Shown piece by piece: positions 36,346-50,249 of a DNA stretch of 64,000 nucleotides; the stretch's first letter is position 1; each line of letters starts with the position of its first letter. The notes under the pieces were generated by a model. That model was not told the DNA's origin and ran no database searches. It saw nothing but the letters and a program-made list of their open reading frames with translations. The position numbers were made by a program, and so were the translations under genes. This DNA comes from Calliopsis andreniformis (lineage: Eukaryota > Arthropoda > Insecta > Hymenoptera > Andrenidae): positions 7,626,001-7,690,000 of the forward strand of contig NC_135073.1 in the NCBI RefSeq assembly GCF_051401765.1. Reading direction: 5' to 3'.

Positions 36346-39300
36346 AATACTTTTGAAAAAAGTAAAAAGGTAAATTTGTTATATTTTTTAAGGTTTCTAT
36401 GTTATACATAATAATTTTTCACTATGTATATGTTCTCAATATGAGAATACATATATTTATTTCTATACGAAAAGCTACTCATAATATGTAGTTTTTTGTA
36501 GTTTTTGTAACACTTTTGATACACTTTTCATTATTCATCTGTAGTAAATTTGCGGATTTATAGCTTCTTCTTCACATGAACATGAACAAGTCGTGTGATC
36601 TTGGTATAAAAACAAAAATTAACGTTTCTGATGAAGATTTTTCAGAGTTATAAGTTTTTTCTAACAATTAATTTAGATTTTTATTGTTTCTTTTACGTAC
36701 AAAAAATTATATATTGATATATTTATACATACATAGTTGTTTTAGTTGATCCTGCGAAAGTTTATTACGAACCTATAACTTTAGCACTGATTTCTGTAAT
36801 CAGTCGATTTATGTGTAATGAAAGACAATTTGTATTACCAAAAAGACGGGGTTTTATTTTTATGGTTTTGTTGTTCTTAGATTGGAATATATCCATCACC
36901 TAGTTTTCATTTATTACCTGTACAAATTTTCGAAGGTCTACAAATTGTCAATAAGCAAAACATGCCTTCCTTTTTCTTCTCTCTGTGACGCACGTGTTGT
37001 CAAATGTTAAGAAAAACAATTTCTACTGAATGTAAACCCGAAAGGAGGTCAGCCTCGTTTTAGCAGAAGGAAGATTAGTATACCGTGGCCGTCTTGTATT
37101 TTTAATCCGACCGAGATTTAATTCAACAACTGCACCGTAATTTATTGACGTTTTCGATCATTTTTACGAAGTTAGAACTTGCAGTTTGAGCACATGTTTC
37201 AAAACCTTTGTATAATTGAGAGATTTCACCTGTTTTTGGTGTGTAAACATGTACAACCGCATTCGAACTCCACGTACAAGCGTGAATAACTAAGTAGATC
37301 AGCCTGCAATCAAGCTGTTACTAGTAAAGCATGGACGGGGTTGTTTTAGATTTTTTTGCTCAATCGTTAAATTTGAATTGGTACATAATGATAGTCTCCG
37401 TACTATTCATTAGACTATATTAAAAGTACAAACAAGATTTCAACAACAATGTTTTGCTTAGTTTTGTTTTAATATTGTAAGAAGTATAAAATATTTATAA
37501 ATATTAGTATCGTGAACATTTAAATAAAATAATATAATGTTATAATTATTAAATGGTTTATCGCTTGTATAATACATTTTTAGTAACTTAAAACTTTAAT
37601 AAACGTGTCTAAATTTATGTCAAAGAATTTTTCGTCCATAATAACCAAATGTATTAGGATAATAAGCAAAAGAAAAATGTTAGAGTAAGGGTCAGTTATC
37701 TGAACAATCGTATGAGAAATTGAGGTGCCATTTTCGTAATTGTCGTGTTCGTGGTGCATTACCAGATATACATATTCTGATCTGCCAGAGAGAGAAAATT
37801 AAGGTTAGAAGCTTAAGTGGAAATCTGCAGAATATGCAGTTTTCATTTAACAAAGATATTTCATATAGTTCTGCTTAACGATGTATTTAACTCGTGAATA
37901 TTAAAATGAATTTTTAAGTGTAATTTTTTTATTTAATCTCAGGTTTAATATCCTTACATATTTTGTATCGTATAAACATACTTAGAGACTACTATTTTTT
38001 CATGTTCCATATATTATTGAATAGTACAATAGCAAATTGTATATATTTGTAAATAATTTCTTCGATATTACGTATGTATCTATACAGAAGTTCAAATGAA
38101 ATCAATTTTACTCTTGAATTTTATTTTATAAAAGTATTTGCTTGCACCGAAACAATTTATCGTAAAATTGCATTGAAATATGAGTGGAGTATTTACTAGG
38201 ATCATGCAATGCTTTTTCATGCTATCCTTTCAAGGGGGTTCATCGTACGTGATTGTTAGCATACAAAAGGGGAAGTGCTTGGAGAGAATAGCTTATCATT
38301 TTGTATGAAAGGATGCGTTCTATTATGCTATGAAAAATATGTATGCTTAAAGATGCTTGTGCATTACCATTAAAAACGTATCAGTGAACTTAGATGGTAG
38401 AACACATGTTGTTTTCAAATTCATTTTTATTCTGTAAAGCATTTTATTCTGTAAAGTATTTTAAAGCAATTAGTGAAATAAACGAAATTAATAGCTACTT
38501 ATTAAAAGTACTTTACAAATATACAGAGTAGTATTCCACAAAACTACGAAAGAAAAGAACATTCCTCTCTAAGAAGATGAAACTTTCTAAACTCCAAAGT
38601 TATTGATATTTTTAATAGAACCTTATATCTTTTTCTACGCTATACTGTACTTATAAAAAACTAAAAAAAAAAACAATTCGACAACATTGTACTACTTTAG
38701 TTATTTAATCTTACAATAATCTAACCTTTTGTTTTCGGACTTTATTTCGAGTACAACACATTAGAACTAATTTAAATAGGAGATCAAATATATGAATTAG
38801 CTAATTGTTACTTACATAATTATCAAAAAAGTAAATTAGCGAATACTTTCTCAAACATTTTACAATTTCTTTTTCTTCGCCAAGTTTTGGATGTTATACG
38901 ATTTTAAAATGCATTTGAAATGTTAGCTTAGTGTGTCTCTATCTTAAAAGTGATTTAATCTACAGAAACTTCATTACGAATTTCAGTTTATTAATGTCTG
39001 TAAATTATTTCTTATACGACTGTTAGTTTAATCGTATCATAGCTATATAGAATGTGAATAATCAATTTAGTGGTAAATGAATGCGGTCACAATGATCCCA
39101 CCACGCCAGACACGGGTTAAGCATTTACCATTCAGGGAAATTTAAATCAAATATGAACGAACTAAAGAGAATGTAATTTTATAAATTTGATAGTCTCCTG
39201 TTAATAACTTAACCACCTATTTAATAATTTTAACCCTTTTCGACTAAACCACAAAATTAGTCTGCTAGTCAGATTATTCTAGCATTAGTCTAGCAGTCAG

Positions 39301-42300
39301 ATTTTCCATTTCTTTGGGAATGCAAAATTTGTCACGCTATTTGTTGGTCGCTTTCCTCAACCGAGGTAAACTTCGCGAAACTCTGACGATTCCAACTGAT
39401 CGTCCACCAGGGTTTTGGGCATCGACTTCTCTTTTGTTTGTCAAAGCATGCACATGGGACAATCCTTAATCTCTGCTGCCTGTTCCTGCAGAGGCAACAT
39501 CCATTTTTATTCGTAACTTTCCTGAGAACTTCTGTCCTTCTCAACGAGGACGTCCTACCTCTTTGTACCCCTGAACTCGTACTGCAGTCAGTACTTTATC
39601 ACTTTCATCGTCCGGGAAATTTTTGCAATTAAGGTTGTGGCAGCTGGAGAATGTTAATTTGACCGAGCTACCGACGCCCACACCGCGGCAGGCGTCGTCG
39701 TCTTATTTTATGTTTCACTAACGTGATTACTATTCTCTGGAAGTGATGAGACCTTTGTCCTTTCTCCTCTCGTGAATGGTTAATTAACCTCTTCAACGAG
39801 TTTGTTTATTAAAATCTTTTATGGTTTTATAAACCAGTAGTTGCAAAGGGGACTGTGTTACTTGGTGGATAGTGTTATAAAAAATGTGTGGCCTACTTCG
39901 AGAACTTTTTGCAAGAAAGGTGTTAGGGCGAACTAGTAAACCTTAAGGGACTGGTTGGATAAGGTGGCGATGATTGCTGATAAATTGAAAATTATTTACA
40001 CCTAAAGCAAAAATAGATAAAGAAAAAAATATAGAAAAAAGAAAAGTATAGTGTTCCTATGGACCTAAATGTTTCCGCTGTGTTTTATGGATTTTAATTC
40101 TATGTACATACAGTTTAAGTTATGTATGTACGCATTTACTTCTGGCTTAGGAACAATTTACCCTAGCTGTCTAATCAGTTCCTTGAGGATCACTTGGGCG
40201 AACAATTTAGAATTTTAATATTAGTACCTACAGTGTGTCATGACATTTTAATATTTTTATTCTAATCGACTCTTAATCTTTGAGGATCACTTGAGTGAAC
40301 AATTTAGGATTTTAATATTTTTTTCTAATCGATTCTTAACAAACATTTTAGTAACGAATGTGAAAAAATGTTGATCCATGGTAAACATGAAATGAGTATT
40401 GCAAGTAAATTTTTATTTAATAAAGTTTATAGCAGTATTACATGATTAAACAGTTTATTAAACATACTAATAGTTGAAGAAGATATAGCCTTCGATAGGA
40501 GATTTATGTATTTCGGTTAATAGACACTTCCTAGTATAGTAGTCTAGTCAGCTGATTTACTTATAGGAGAAGAGATAACTGTAGTTTCCATATAAATGAT
40601 GTGAAATGTAGGGATAGATTTCAAGATTTAGAAACACAGGAGATACAGAGTAGCACTGCATAATGTGCACTTCAGTTCTGAAAATTTTGCGTATGGTAAG
40701 CATGAGTCGATAAATGACGCAGCATCGATTTATCGTCGAAGGTAGAATCCGCGCGCGCAAGTGATGAAAGCGCAGGAAGACGTCGCGCACACGTCACCGG
40801 AAATTGACGAATGGAAAAGGTAAAATGGATCGTGCATATATAGTTTCCGTCCAAGCATTGTCCAGCGGCGTGAAAAAAGGTGAAAATCACGTAAATCGGC
40901 CGCATTTACCTTATTCGAGGAGAAATTTTTACGCATACTTTTCCACTGACAGATACGAGTATCACTGAAAGCTAGAGTTTGAGAGTCATTGAAGAGTCGT
41001 CACGATTCGAGCGTTGCTATTTATCTGGGGTCAAAAGCATTTGAAAGTGTGAAAGGAAATGCAGCTATCAGTCGGTGGAATTGGCAGGTTAACGTAGATA
41101 GTTTTGGATGCTTATACATCACTTAAAATGTGCTTAGTAAATGTAAATAAGAAATATTTAAATGATAAATGAATATTCAAAAAGAATTAAAACATTATTC
41201 GTATAAACTTTTTATAAAATTCAAGAAACAAAAAAATTAGTTAAGGAAATTGAAGAACTTAAATACTTACAAGAAATATTTTACTATTTATGAAGATTTA
41301 ATCTTTATTCAAATCGTTTTTGTATTTAACGAGGAAATCGAAACTGGGAAACCATCCAACAGCAGCCAACTGTCTATTTTTTAATGATCATTAAGAAAAA
41401 GTATCTACAAAGTAATTCCAGCTGATTTTGTTTAAAGTTAAAAAGTTTGTAGGTTTATAGGGTATCTAAAAATAAGAGACACATATTCTTTTAGTTGCTG
41501 TAACTCTAGCTCAAGAAGTGAGATTACTCTCTCAAGCTTCAGCTCTCTGAAACTTTCTTGGAAACTATTGGTGATGTAAGGAAGTTTCCTAAATAAATGT
41601 TTTATGATTTCTTACAAAAAATAAAGCAGTGTACATATCAGTAAGATCATTTTTTAAGAAAGTTTTTATATAAGAATTTAATGTCACATTTTACTTAACG
41701 AAACAGTTATTAAGTCAAAAGATAAATAAATAAAATGAATATCAATAAATTTTATTGACTTCGAAAAGTGTAGCAAAATATTTTTACATCGTAAAATAAA
41801 TTGTTGTTTAGTACGTATTAAAAAAAATGTTTATTTTTCTTTTTTAATGAAACAGATTTCTTAAAATATTTCGTTTGCAAATTAAAAAATCTTACATCTA
41901 TATATTTTTCATAGATAAGTTAAAGAATAATGCATTTAAATAACGAAAAAAGGAGTCCAGGGAGTAGAAGCTTAGCAGAAAATGAATGAGCATTCGATAA
42001 AAAACGTTCTTATTAACACGCCACCCTATCGTTACAGCATACGTACATCATTCATCACGGTCTTATCCCACCGTGAAACAAGAAAGTAAGCTGCCTAAAT
42101 TGTGTCTGTTTTTATTCGTCCTTTCTGTTCAAGGTATTTTCTTTACCTACTTTCTAAAATAACCTGTACTAGATACCACTAAATTTCAAGAGGTTTTCCC
42201 ATTTCGATAGCTAATACTTTCAGTCACAATTTTTCTAAATAGTAACATAAGGATAGAGAGTTTCAAGGTAGTCATATAAATTAGTTTGGCATAAAGTAAT

Positions 42301-42518
42301 TGAGCCGTCACTGTTGTAATATGACATGTATGGTAGGACTACTGTAATTTCATCATAAGAAATAATAGTAGTACATATAGAGGAAACTTACAATTTTCCA
42401 GTTATATTATAATAATTCTTTCAATCGAATTATAAAAAGTGATTCAGTGTATTAAAAAGTGCACACTATTTTAATTCATCTATTTCAGTAGGTCGTTTCA
42501 TGTATCATTGGTGATTTA
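36346..42518. other. gene-poor AT-rich DNA
   Basis: No exon or RNA gene is recognised. A GC-richer island at about 39.3-39.75 kb has short frames on both strands without motifs. At 39111-39120 the plus strand reads CACGGGTTAA; its reverse complement resembles another TTAA-type transposon end (CCCGTGTCTGGCG, then GGGATCA and TGTGACC). A further GC-richer patch lies at 40.74-40.9 kb. Confidence 0.55.
40180..40340. repeat. diverged tandem duplication, period about 97 bp
   Basis: TTGAGGATCACTTGGGCGAA (from 40183) recurs as a near copy from 40280, each followed by CAATTTAG and ATTTTAATATT. The CTAATCGACTCTTAA word also appears twice (about 40.26 and 40.32 kb). No coding is seen. Confidence 0.7.
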
Positions 42519-42662
42519 GGTTGCGGTTACGCTGAATGCGTTTTCTGACGAACGATGTTCTGACGGCTGTGTCTGAACTTGTCTCGCTCATACGATAAAT
42601 AGTTTGGACATATTCGTCAGTACATCAGTTCGTCAGAATACGCATCCACTGTAGCCGCCGGC
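42519..42662. mobile_element. MITE, family 1 copy 1
   Basis: About 48-bp terminal inverted repeats flank a short AT-richer centre, 144 bp in all. The left end reads GGTTGCGGTTACGCTGAATG and the right end, reversed, GCCGGCGGCTACAGTGGATG. Both continue with TTCTGACGAAC. The same family occurs at 63287-63395. There is no coding capacity and no clear target duplication, so the parent superfamily is undetermined. Confidence 0.75.
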
Positions 42663-45600
42663 TTGTTCAATTTATTATTTCATATCTACATGTAATGAAG
42701 ATAAAAGGTTTAACGATAAATGAATGGACTTTTATTCGTATTATTTGTGGCTGAATTATGACCCTCATTCATATAAATTTGGTATTCTGTAAAGTACTAC
42801 ATTCTCTCTGTTGAAGATATGAATGAGTGTAGTATAGTATGTACAGTTAACGAGGGTCCTAGGAATACGACAAGCGATAAATTGGAAACTGAAACAACGG
42901 TGCATTTAGGACTTCATATTCTCCTTAATGGTGGTAAATATCAGTAGCAAGTAATTATTCCTTTCTGCCAGACGTTCCCTTTCTTCTGCTTGTTACAAGA
43001 TGGCACGAGTCATCCGCAATCTTAGCTTTATAATTTCAGCTTCACTAATTATTCCACCCTATTCTCGGTCTCTTTCACTGGCAAGAGACAACAGTTATCT
43101 CCAGAAAAGATAAGAAACGTGAAAGGGGGGAACGAGGACATATTATCTGAAAACTGTTTCCCTTATTTGCATACTCGTGTCTACACAGGCAGTCATTACT
43201 TCATCCCGTTATTTTTTTATTTCCTTACACTGATCTTCGAACAAGATCTGTAGCAAACAGAAATTTAATGATAGTAAACAACAGAGGACTTTTACAACCC
43301 TGTTTATTCATCACACTATTAATAGTAGATAATTAATTGTTAGAGCTGTCTCTGAATGAGGGTAGAAGTGGACAAATTTTAAACTGTGGAATGGAAATAA
43401 TTTACTTTTTCCAATGCAATAGAAAATTGTTTCTAGTCGATAAAAAGCTTTAGAGATCCTCTTTCCTTGTTCATAAAAAATCTCACGACAATGATCCGAC
43501 TCGAAGAATTGAGCTTCAAAAACCTTCGTTTGAAAGATGCACGAGGCAAACTTCCATTAGTACATTGCTGTTAAATAATGCAGGTAGAAATGAGCAAGTT
43601 TGATTTTTCAGTGTGCGCACCTTCATACTCGATACTCTTTTTTGCCACTACTTCCTGTCTTCCCTGTTCTCACCCTTACATCGCTGTATCTCGAGGATGG
43701 CAGAGTTGACTGTGTTGACCTTGTGCATAGCTCTACACGGTTAGAATATGAAATGTGTTTTTTCTGTATTTTTGCTGGGAAACTGGTTGAAAGAATTAAA
43801 TACTCTCTGAGGTTTCGCTGAGTAAAATATACTTGGAATAACTTCTAGATTGTCTATTATATTATAGATTGATTGAATTTACTAAATTTTTGAAAATGTT
43901 TGAATTGAGTAGATTTAACTGTAAAACTTCAAAAATATTCAAATATTTACATTTCCAAATATTCAAGCTTTTAAGTTTCCAAATTGTCAAAAATATGGGA
44001 ATATACTGGGAACATTTCATAAATTATTGGCCATAAGCTTCTAAAAAGAAATATTAATGTATTTGACTTGGTGAATTCTAAAAACTGGCAAAGACATTAA
44101 ACATCGTTAAATCGTTAGATCTTTACATTTAGACAGATGTCCTCATTAAGATATTTGAACAAAATGACAAATCAGAGAAAAGGACAATGAATACTTTTTT
44201 ACTTCTGTACATTAGAGACTTTTTATTTTCTAAGTTTTTAGTTCTTCCACCCGTTCCTACATTTCAGTAAAATATTCCACGTTCCAGCACTTTTGAACTA
44301 TAAGGACTAAACTGTGAAGGGTAGAGAATGAACAGTTCCCAACAGGTTCACGTATACATTACGCTTTATTTTAAAATTGCCTTTTTATTTAAAACAAAAC
44401 ATTCCGTTCCAGTGCCACGGAACGCTGGATCTAATTGTCAGTCGTTTCTTCGGCCTCTCTGTACCGTGTTCAACAACTTGGATGTCGATAACGACAGCAG
44501 GGGGTGCCGTTTAATCGAGCCACAGCAAATCGAGAGAAATATCGCGTTATTCGCAATAATCCACAGCCCCGAACGGAAAAAACTGTTTTGCTTCATACCT
44601 TTTTCATTTCGTCTGTGTTCCTTCAGTGCCATCACCCAGCAAAACGAAACGACAGATTATTACACGCGGCTGAAACGTTATTTTTTTTCGTTTTACCCAA
44701 GTTAGAGATTTATTTTAAAATAATCGCGAAATCATTGCTTAAGCTACCTTTTCTGAGCCCAATCTTTCTTTCACCGTCGATATCATTTAATGCGCGAGCA
44801 AACCAGCGAATAGCCGAGCAACAATTGAAAGTCGAACCGAAAATCCTATTCAATATGCCACTTGGATCGATACCTCTTGCATTTTTGTTTACTGTTTACC
44901 CGAAGAGTCTGCTAACGTTTGGAAAAATTCCGCTGCAAGTGGAATTGATGGAAAGCAAACAGTGGATTTGATTGATTGAAGTTGAGGAAATGAAATTCGC
45001 TCGGTATGGGCAAGTGTAGGTCGATAACGCGATGAACGCGTCGTTTGCGGATTAACATTCCCATGTAACTGCCTTTTATTTGTGATCCAGTGAATCGAAC
45101 GTAGACGATAGTGGTATGTTTTCTCTTGCATTGATGTTTTTGACACTATGACTGAAGGCCTTTTGCAAAACTGAAATAATGTTCAGTTAAATTTCAGAAG
45201 TTGCAGGTACTAATCAATTCTTGTATACATACGATAATAAGATTTTTAATTATAATAGAAATAGGATTATAGAAAGCACTCGAGAACCGATGTTACAAAT
45301 GTAGAACCATATTCCTTTTTCATATCGTATTCCGTTTTCCAGGAAATTGGGTTTGAATTTTGACCCTGTGCGCGATGTATCAAAGTAGAATCGTGATGCT
45401 TGAGGGGCACACGGAGTGAGAGGGATATTTCTACTTCACAGTAGATAGAGCCAGTAATCAGACTGTGGGCGTTTAAAACTGCACCTCTGCACGCGCGTAC
45501 TCGGTTAAAATTCGACTCACTTTTTTGAAAACGGAGCACGATGCTAGGAAAGTTGTAATTTATACTTTTGACTTAATTTGTCAATCTATTTTTGACAAGA

Positions 45601-48600
45601 CAGCTGAACTTGACAGTAGAAATTTAAATTCATAATAATAGTTTAGGTTTCACTGATGCAAGAACACAAAATTATTGAATAATTGAAATAAGAATAAAAT
45701 TTTGAATTTGTTTAGTCTAATTTGTATGATATTACTGATAGAAACGCAATTGTAATATTCTGTTTTCTAGATTTACAATTCGTTACAAACATCTATTTTC
45801 TTAGAAAAGATTCACAAGTTTTCTCGTGATTTATAATAAGAGTAAAACTAAACGAAATTAGAGAATAATTTTACGAAATAATAAATGTCGCTACAGTGAA
45901 AAAATATTACTTCATATCGTAAATGTCTTTTATGAAAAATAGTGTAAATCAACCTAAAAGAATGAAAATACATTTAAACAAATAAATACATAAAATATAA
46001 ATGGAGGTTTATCTGTCAATATAAAAAATAAGATATGCAATATTCAAAGAGTGCTATTTTTATTTGTCAGTTCATATTTCATTTGCAACTGCAATTGCTA
46101 AGAATAGTAGAGTTTCGTGAAATTTAATTTCACCCTGAAAATGGAAGTTTTGTAAAATTTAATTGAGCTCCGACATTTGCATGTCGAATTAGGTAGACAG
46201 GTTGACGATAGCAACAAAGGTGTCTGTTAGAGTCGAAATTAATGAATTCGCGTGTATTATTGCTCTACCCTCGCTCGTTCAAAATCAGCTGTTGTGTTGT
46301 GCACTCTGCTAAACGGACACGAGTAGCGAATTAATTTGCGGAGGTTCGCTTTACAAAGAACTACCCTCAGAGTATCGAAACGCATAGAAATTAGGGAAAT
46401 GGAATTCCTGATGCACGGCGAGAACTTCGTTAATGCACGGTTTTTCTGCGTGTTTCCCATTTATAATATTATACATGGAATACATAAGAAGCGGGGTAAT
46501 GAATTACTTGCGGAAAGGAAATTGTTAATTAAATTTGTTAATTCTATTAGTTCTTTGAATCACAGTACTTACATTAATTCTATTTACACTGTTTGTTCTG
46601 TGAAGATTCTATAAATTAAACTAATTAGTCTTGATTAGTTATTTGGGATGTAATTTAATTAACGTGCAAAGGTACAACTAATGAAATGCATGAAATGAAT
46701 AGAAGTGCAATAGTTTGATTCAATATTAGTTGAAGTTAAATGAGTATTAAATAATAATGTGCAGGTAATATATTAAAATTTATGAACTCTTTAGTTTTAT
46801 CTAATAATAGGAGTACATTGATTGACGTTATCTAAGTTTTCATTATGTTTTTTTATAAGGGCAGATTAGCACATTACTAAAGGAAAAGTTTAGTTACTAA
46901 TTCTTTAATAACTGATACTTAATATTTATTTATAGGTCATATTAACTGCATTATTAATTAAAATTTCAGCAAATACTAAGCTTTTTTTAGATACATTGAA
47001 GACATAAGTTATACTATCAGTAATTATAAACACCTGAACTAATAGAAATAATAAACAATGAACTTAGCTTAGAAAATTATGATTTAGAGTATTCTCCAAT
47101 TCAAGTATTAAAAATATTCAAAATTTATTTCTTTGTAAATGAATGCTCGTCAATTATATTATATCAATTACAAAAATTGGAATTATACTGCATAGTTTCA
47201 ATATTTTCAATTCATTTCTACTAAAAAATAAGATAAAGAGCTTCAATATAAAATATTTTTCAGCAGTAGAAGAAGCTATCATCTTCTATCTCAATTTATG
47301 TGTATAAATATAAACATAAACCTATGTGTGTACATAGGTACACGTATATCCTTGTTAAAAGTCGATGTAGATATTGTACATATCTTGTGTACGAGTGGTT
47401 ATTTCGTTCCCTGTCTCGTATAACGTTATTTGGTCTTGGAGAGTGTATAACTTGCATTAATAGAAAGGGGTCCGCAGTTACTCTGGACGTAACCACGGGG
47501 GATACAATTTTATCTGTGTAATCGATAACGGATGGTCGCGTATCGTACCGGATGCAACGAGTTTCTCAGCTATGCATTCAACGAATTGGTTAACCAGATT
47601 CAGACCCATAGGCGAACGTGACGAGGCTGTCAACTATTCTTGATTATTTGCAAAACGACGTGATAGGTTGTGGCCCTTATTTGTCACTATTTTGAGTTAG
47701 GACAGCGTGGCGTTATATGCTTGATCCTGTGAATTAGAATCGAAAGTGTATCCTGTGCTGTGTCACTGAAATTGCAAGTCACATTATTTTCGTTGTTTCT
47801 TTGGACATATTGGATCCATCAAAGGCTTTCGAAAAAATTCTTAAAAATGTTTTGTGACAAAATGTAGACAGGATAGTATAAAATATTAAAATTTACTTCA
47901 TTCTTTTTAAAAAATATTTGGTTGAAGTAGTTGTGTTTTAAAATATTTATTGCACTATCATTAGAGATATTAAATAAAGTACAAATTTTTTATTACCGAA
48001 TGTGAGAATTTTATTTATTAGTGCATAACTGTATAAGTATGAGTGTTGACATATTGAAACTGTCTACTACAGGTTTTTACTCTTTTGCACAAACTATACA
48101 AATTTAATTGCGAAAAGAGAAGTATAAAAAACAAAATACATGTAGACATCAATTTTGTCTATAACTTCTTTCTATTAAATTATTAATAGATCCAAAAGTA
48201 CGTCTTATCAAAAAGATTGAGCTGATTTTATTTTAAACAGAAAAGTGCACAGTGTGCACTTTGAAACAACTTGATATGACTTTGCGTTATCGTTTTACTT
48301 ACCAATATGTTTGCCAATAGCCGTAGATGGCGAGTAAAAGCACAGGTAAAAGCATACCATATTTTATCGCGTGTCTGTTTAGAGTTTTTTGTTATCACGA
48401 GCAATCGTTTCATAGAAGAATTTTCCAGCATCCACATGCCCTTAATTCAGTATCAACATCGAATTTCGCAAGAGTGAGGACTTTGAAAGTGTTTGGTGTG
48501 AGAGCAAAACTTTCTGGTGAACGTATACCTGTCCAGCGATGTGGATAAGGGTGACAGAGAACTGACATTCTTACCCTTTCGAGGAACTTTGCACATTTAC

Positions 48601-50041
48601 TGCCTTGTTCTCTCGGTTGACACGAACGTCGAAAGGTGTCGATCCTGCAACAAAGAAAAGTGGTTCCGCCAAAGTCAGACTCAAAACGTGCAGACTTGTT
48701 TAAGACTAATCAGAAGTAGCAAAGTACGAGAGTAATTGACGTTCTGCTGTATGATAACATGACTGTATGTAAAAATGCAATGTATGCACTAAAAAGTTTG
48801 TCTACCTTAAAGTAAGCCAGTTTTTAATCAGAAATTTTTACAATGTATCTATTCATGGTCGTGTGAAACTGAAAGCAAAATTAGTATTATATTTCCTTCT
48901 TTTGTATGAACGTTAGACAATTTTTATGATTACTTCTTTTTATCTTCATAAATTATTTGTGCCTTCAAGAAGAGACTTATTAATGTTTGAGAGATTTAGG
49001 TTACAAATTGTCTCAGATTGCAAAAAGGTGTTGAATGGAATTCATGGAAATTCCACTAATTCCAATATTCCAAAATATCTTTTCCATTTTCTTTGTGCAT
49101 TTCTCACATTTTTTAGTTTTGCACCATTCTTCTGTTCTTTATTAACATATATAAAATATTTTACTTTGTCATAATATAAACAAAATGAAAGAGTTTAGAA
49201 ACTAGAATCAATGATTTACATTTTTCGATGATCTACAATCGATGATCTACATTTTTATTTTTGATTATTATTAACTACACATCAGTGTAGTTTAATAATA
49301 ACTGTTTCCATTAATGATTGAATAGAATTATGATTATGGCTCCTAGAGCATAGACGAGGGAACGCCTTTAATAGCTCGTAAATGGAAGCTACATGTAGGA
49401 ACCTGGAGCAATCGACAGTATTGTAACAGCGCAGCGTGTGGGTGCACCTGCGGTGTTCCTGGATCAAGCACAGCTTGCATTGAACACATGCAAAGATACC
49501 TTTATCATCATCCTTTACATAGGTTTCAACCAGCAGTAGCTATCTGATAACTCTCGAACTGTTAATTAAAATCCCTTCAATAGGAATTAAATACTGCTGT
49601 GAAACGAACTTGCAGTCGCGTTCATATCTCAATTCAATTTGGAAAACTTCCAAAAATGGTTTCACTCAAATTAATTGTATTCTCTTCCATTATTGTCCTT
49701 TTCAAAATGATTACAATTTTAATCTGTATGAATACTTAATACCTCGTTTTTGCGAACTATAGATGTGCAGAAATGACAATTGCATTTCATTTTTTATTTT
49801 CTTCAGTTAACAATTAATAAATATAAAAATGTTTATATTTATATCGTTACAAATACAAATCAAGATAATGATTAAGAACTAAAAAATTAAAAGTAGCGAA
49901 ACATATTTTGTATTACATTTTATTCAAGCTATAGTTTTAGTTCAAATTGAGGTACGTTTAGGTCAGTTTAGTTTAGTTAAAATTAAAAAGTAGGTAGTCG
50001 AAGTTATAAAATAATTACTATAGAAATATAAAAAAAATTGA

Positions 50042-50092
50042 ATTCTACTGTAATTCTACTATTTTCTACTGTTTTCTACTATAATTCTAAAA
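50042..50092. repeat. short TTCTACT-type simple repeat
   Basis: The word TTCTACT recurs four times with variable spacers (ATTCTACTGT, ATTCTACTAT, TTTTCTACTG, TTTTCTACTAT). This is slippage-type low-complexity sequence. Confidence 0.75.
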
Positions 50093-50224
50093 GTATTTTT
50101 ATCCATATGAGTGTACCTAACCACGAACGAAATCGTACAGCCAGCCTTGGCTTACCAATGATTGAGTTATACTACTGGTCATTGCACTGAAAGTATACTC
50201 ACTCAGCAGTGCGATCATTAAATG

Positions 50225-50249
50225 TGATCACACTTATCCCGTGTGATCA
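50225..50249. repeat. perfect 9-bp inverted repeat
   Basis: TGATCACAC, a 7-nt spacer, then GTGTGATCA. Further GATCA words lie just upstream. It could be a dimer-binding site or a short hairpin; no gene is recognised next to it. Confidence 0.6.

Noticed and set aside
44504..44971. Longest open frame of the window (155 codons, plus strand)
   Set aside because: It starts at GTG, overlaps other frames on both strands, has no recognised domain or splice context, and lies in a GC-richer patch where long chance frames are expected.
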